From Ruminococcus sp. UBA7014 (lineage in GTDB: Bacteria > Bacillota > Clostridia > Oscillospirales > Ruminococcaceae), in NCBI GenBank assembly GCA_002449575.1, contig DJXC01000183.1:1-12435 (forward strand): a DNA stretch of 12,435 nt. The letters are read 5' to 3'. Position 1 is the stretch's first letter. Each line of letters starts with the position of its first letter. Positions 12,434 to 12,435 of the stretch are shown here, piece after piece. The position numbers and the translations under genes were made by a program. A model generated the notes under the pieces. That model saw nothing but the letters and a program-made list of their open reading frames with translations. It was not told the origin of the DNA and ran no database searches.

Positions 12434-12435
12434 TT

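Overview
The window looks like a chromosomal segment from a low-to-moderate GC member of the Clostridia, most likely a Ruminococcus-type (Oscillospiraceae) gut or rumen bacterium. This rests on the gene content (IorAB with PaaK, PPK1, EndoA-like MazF, a Thr/Ala-rich surface protein with a degenerate sorting motif), strong AGGAGG ribosome sites and sigma-A promoters. The genus is an inference from protein style, not a database result.

Layout. (1) 2-250 (+): the 3' end of a gene for a small protein in which a double-glycine (RiPP/bacteriocin-like) leader end is joined to a LysM domain; a hairpin terminator follows. (2) 3762-293 (-): a two-gene unit, polyphosphate kinase (ppk1) then an AI-2E/PerM-family permease, from an extended -10 promoter. 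(3) 8582-3882 (-): a five-gene operon with a consensus promoter and a terminator: phenylacetate-CoA ligase (paaK), indolepyruvate:ferredoxin oxidoreductase alpha (iorA), a cysteine-rich C_GCAxxG_C_C protein, the beta subunit (iorB) and a double-ACT protein. (4) 8756-9103 (-): a MazF/EndoA-type endoribonuclease gene with no adjacent antitoxin gene. (5) 9294-9365 (+): tRNA-Gln(UUG) with its own perfect promoter and terminator. (6) 9943-9400 (-): two overlapping small genes, a coiled-coil protein and a sigma-70 region-4-like helix-turn-helix protein, behind a strong promoter followed by a LexA/SOS-box-like palindrome. (7) 10049-11359 (+): a PLP enzyme of the Orn/Lys/Arg decarboxylase family. (8) 11528-12433 (+): a secreted, probably wall- or membrane-anchored protein with a Thr/Ala-rich linker.

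How the genes work together. The paaK-iorA-iorB set interconverts aryl acids, aryl-acetyl-CoA and aryl-pyruvates. In Ruminococcus-like rumen bacteria, reductive carboxylation of phenylacetate and indoleacetate to aromatic amino acids is established physiology, so the operon may run in the biosynthetic direction, with the ACT protein as an amino-acid sensor; oxidative amino-acid catabolism is the alternative. The most unusual signals are the GG-leader/LysM fusion at the left edge, the cysteine-rich gene translationally coupled between iorA and iorB, and the SOS-box-like operator in front of the orphan sigma-like pair. No CRISPR array, insertion sequence or complete mobile element was seen.
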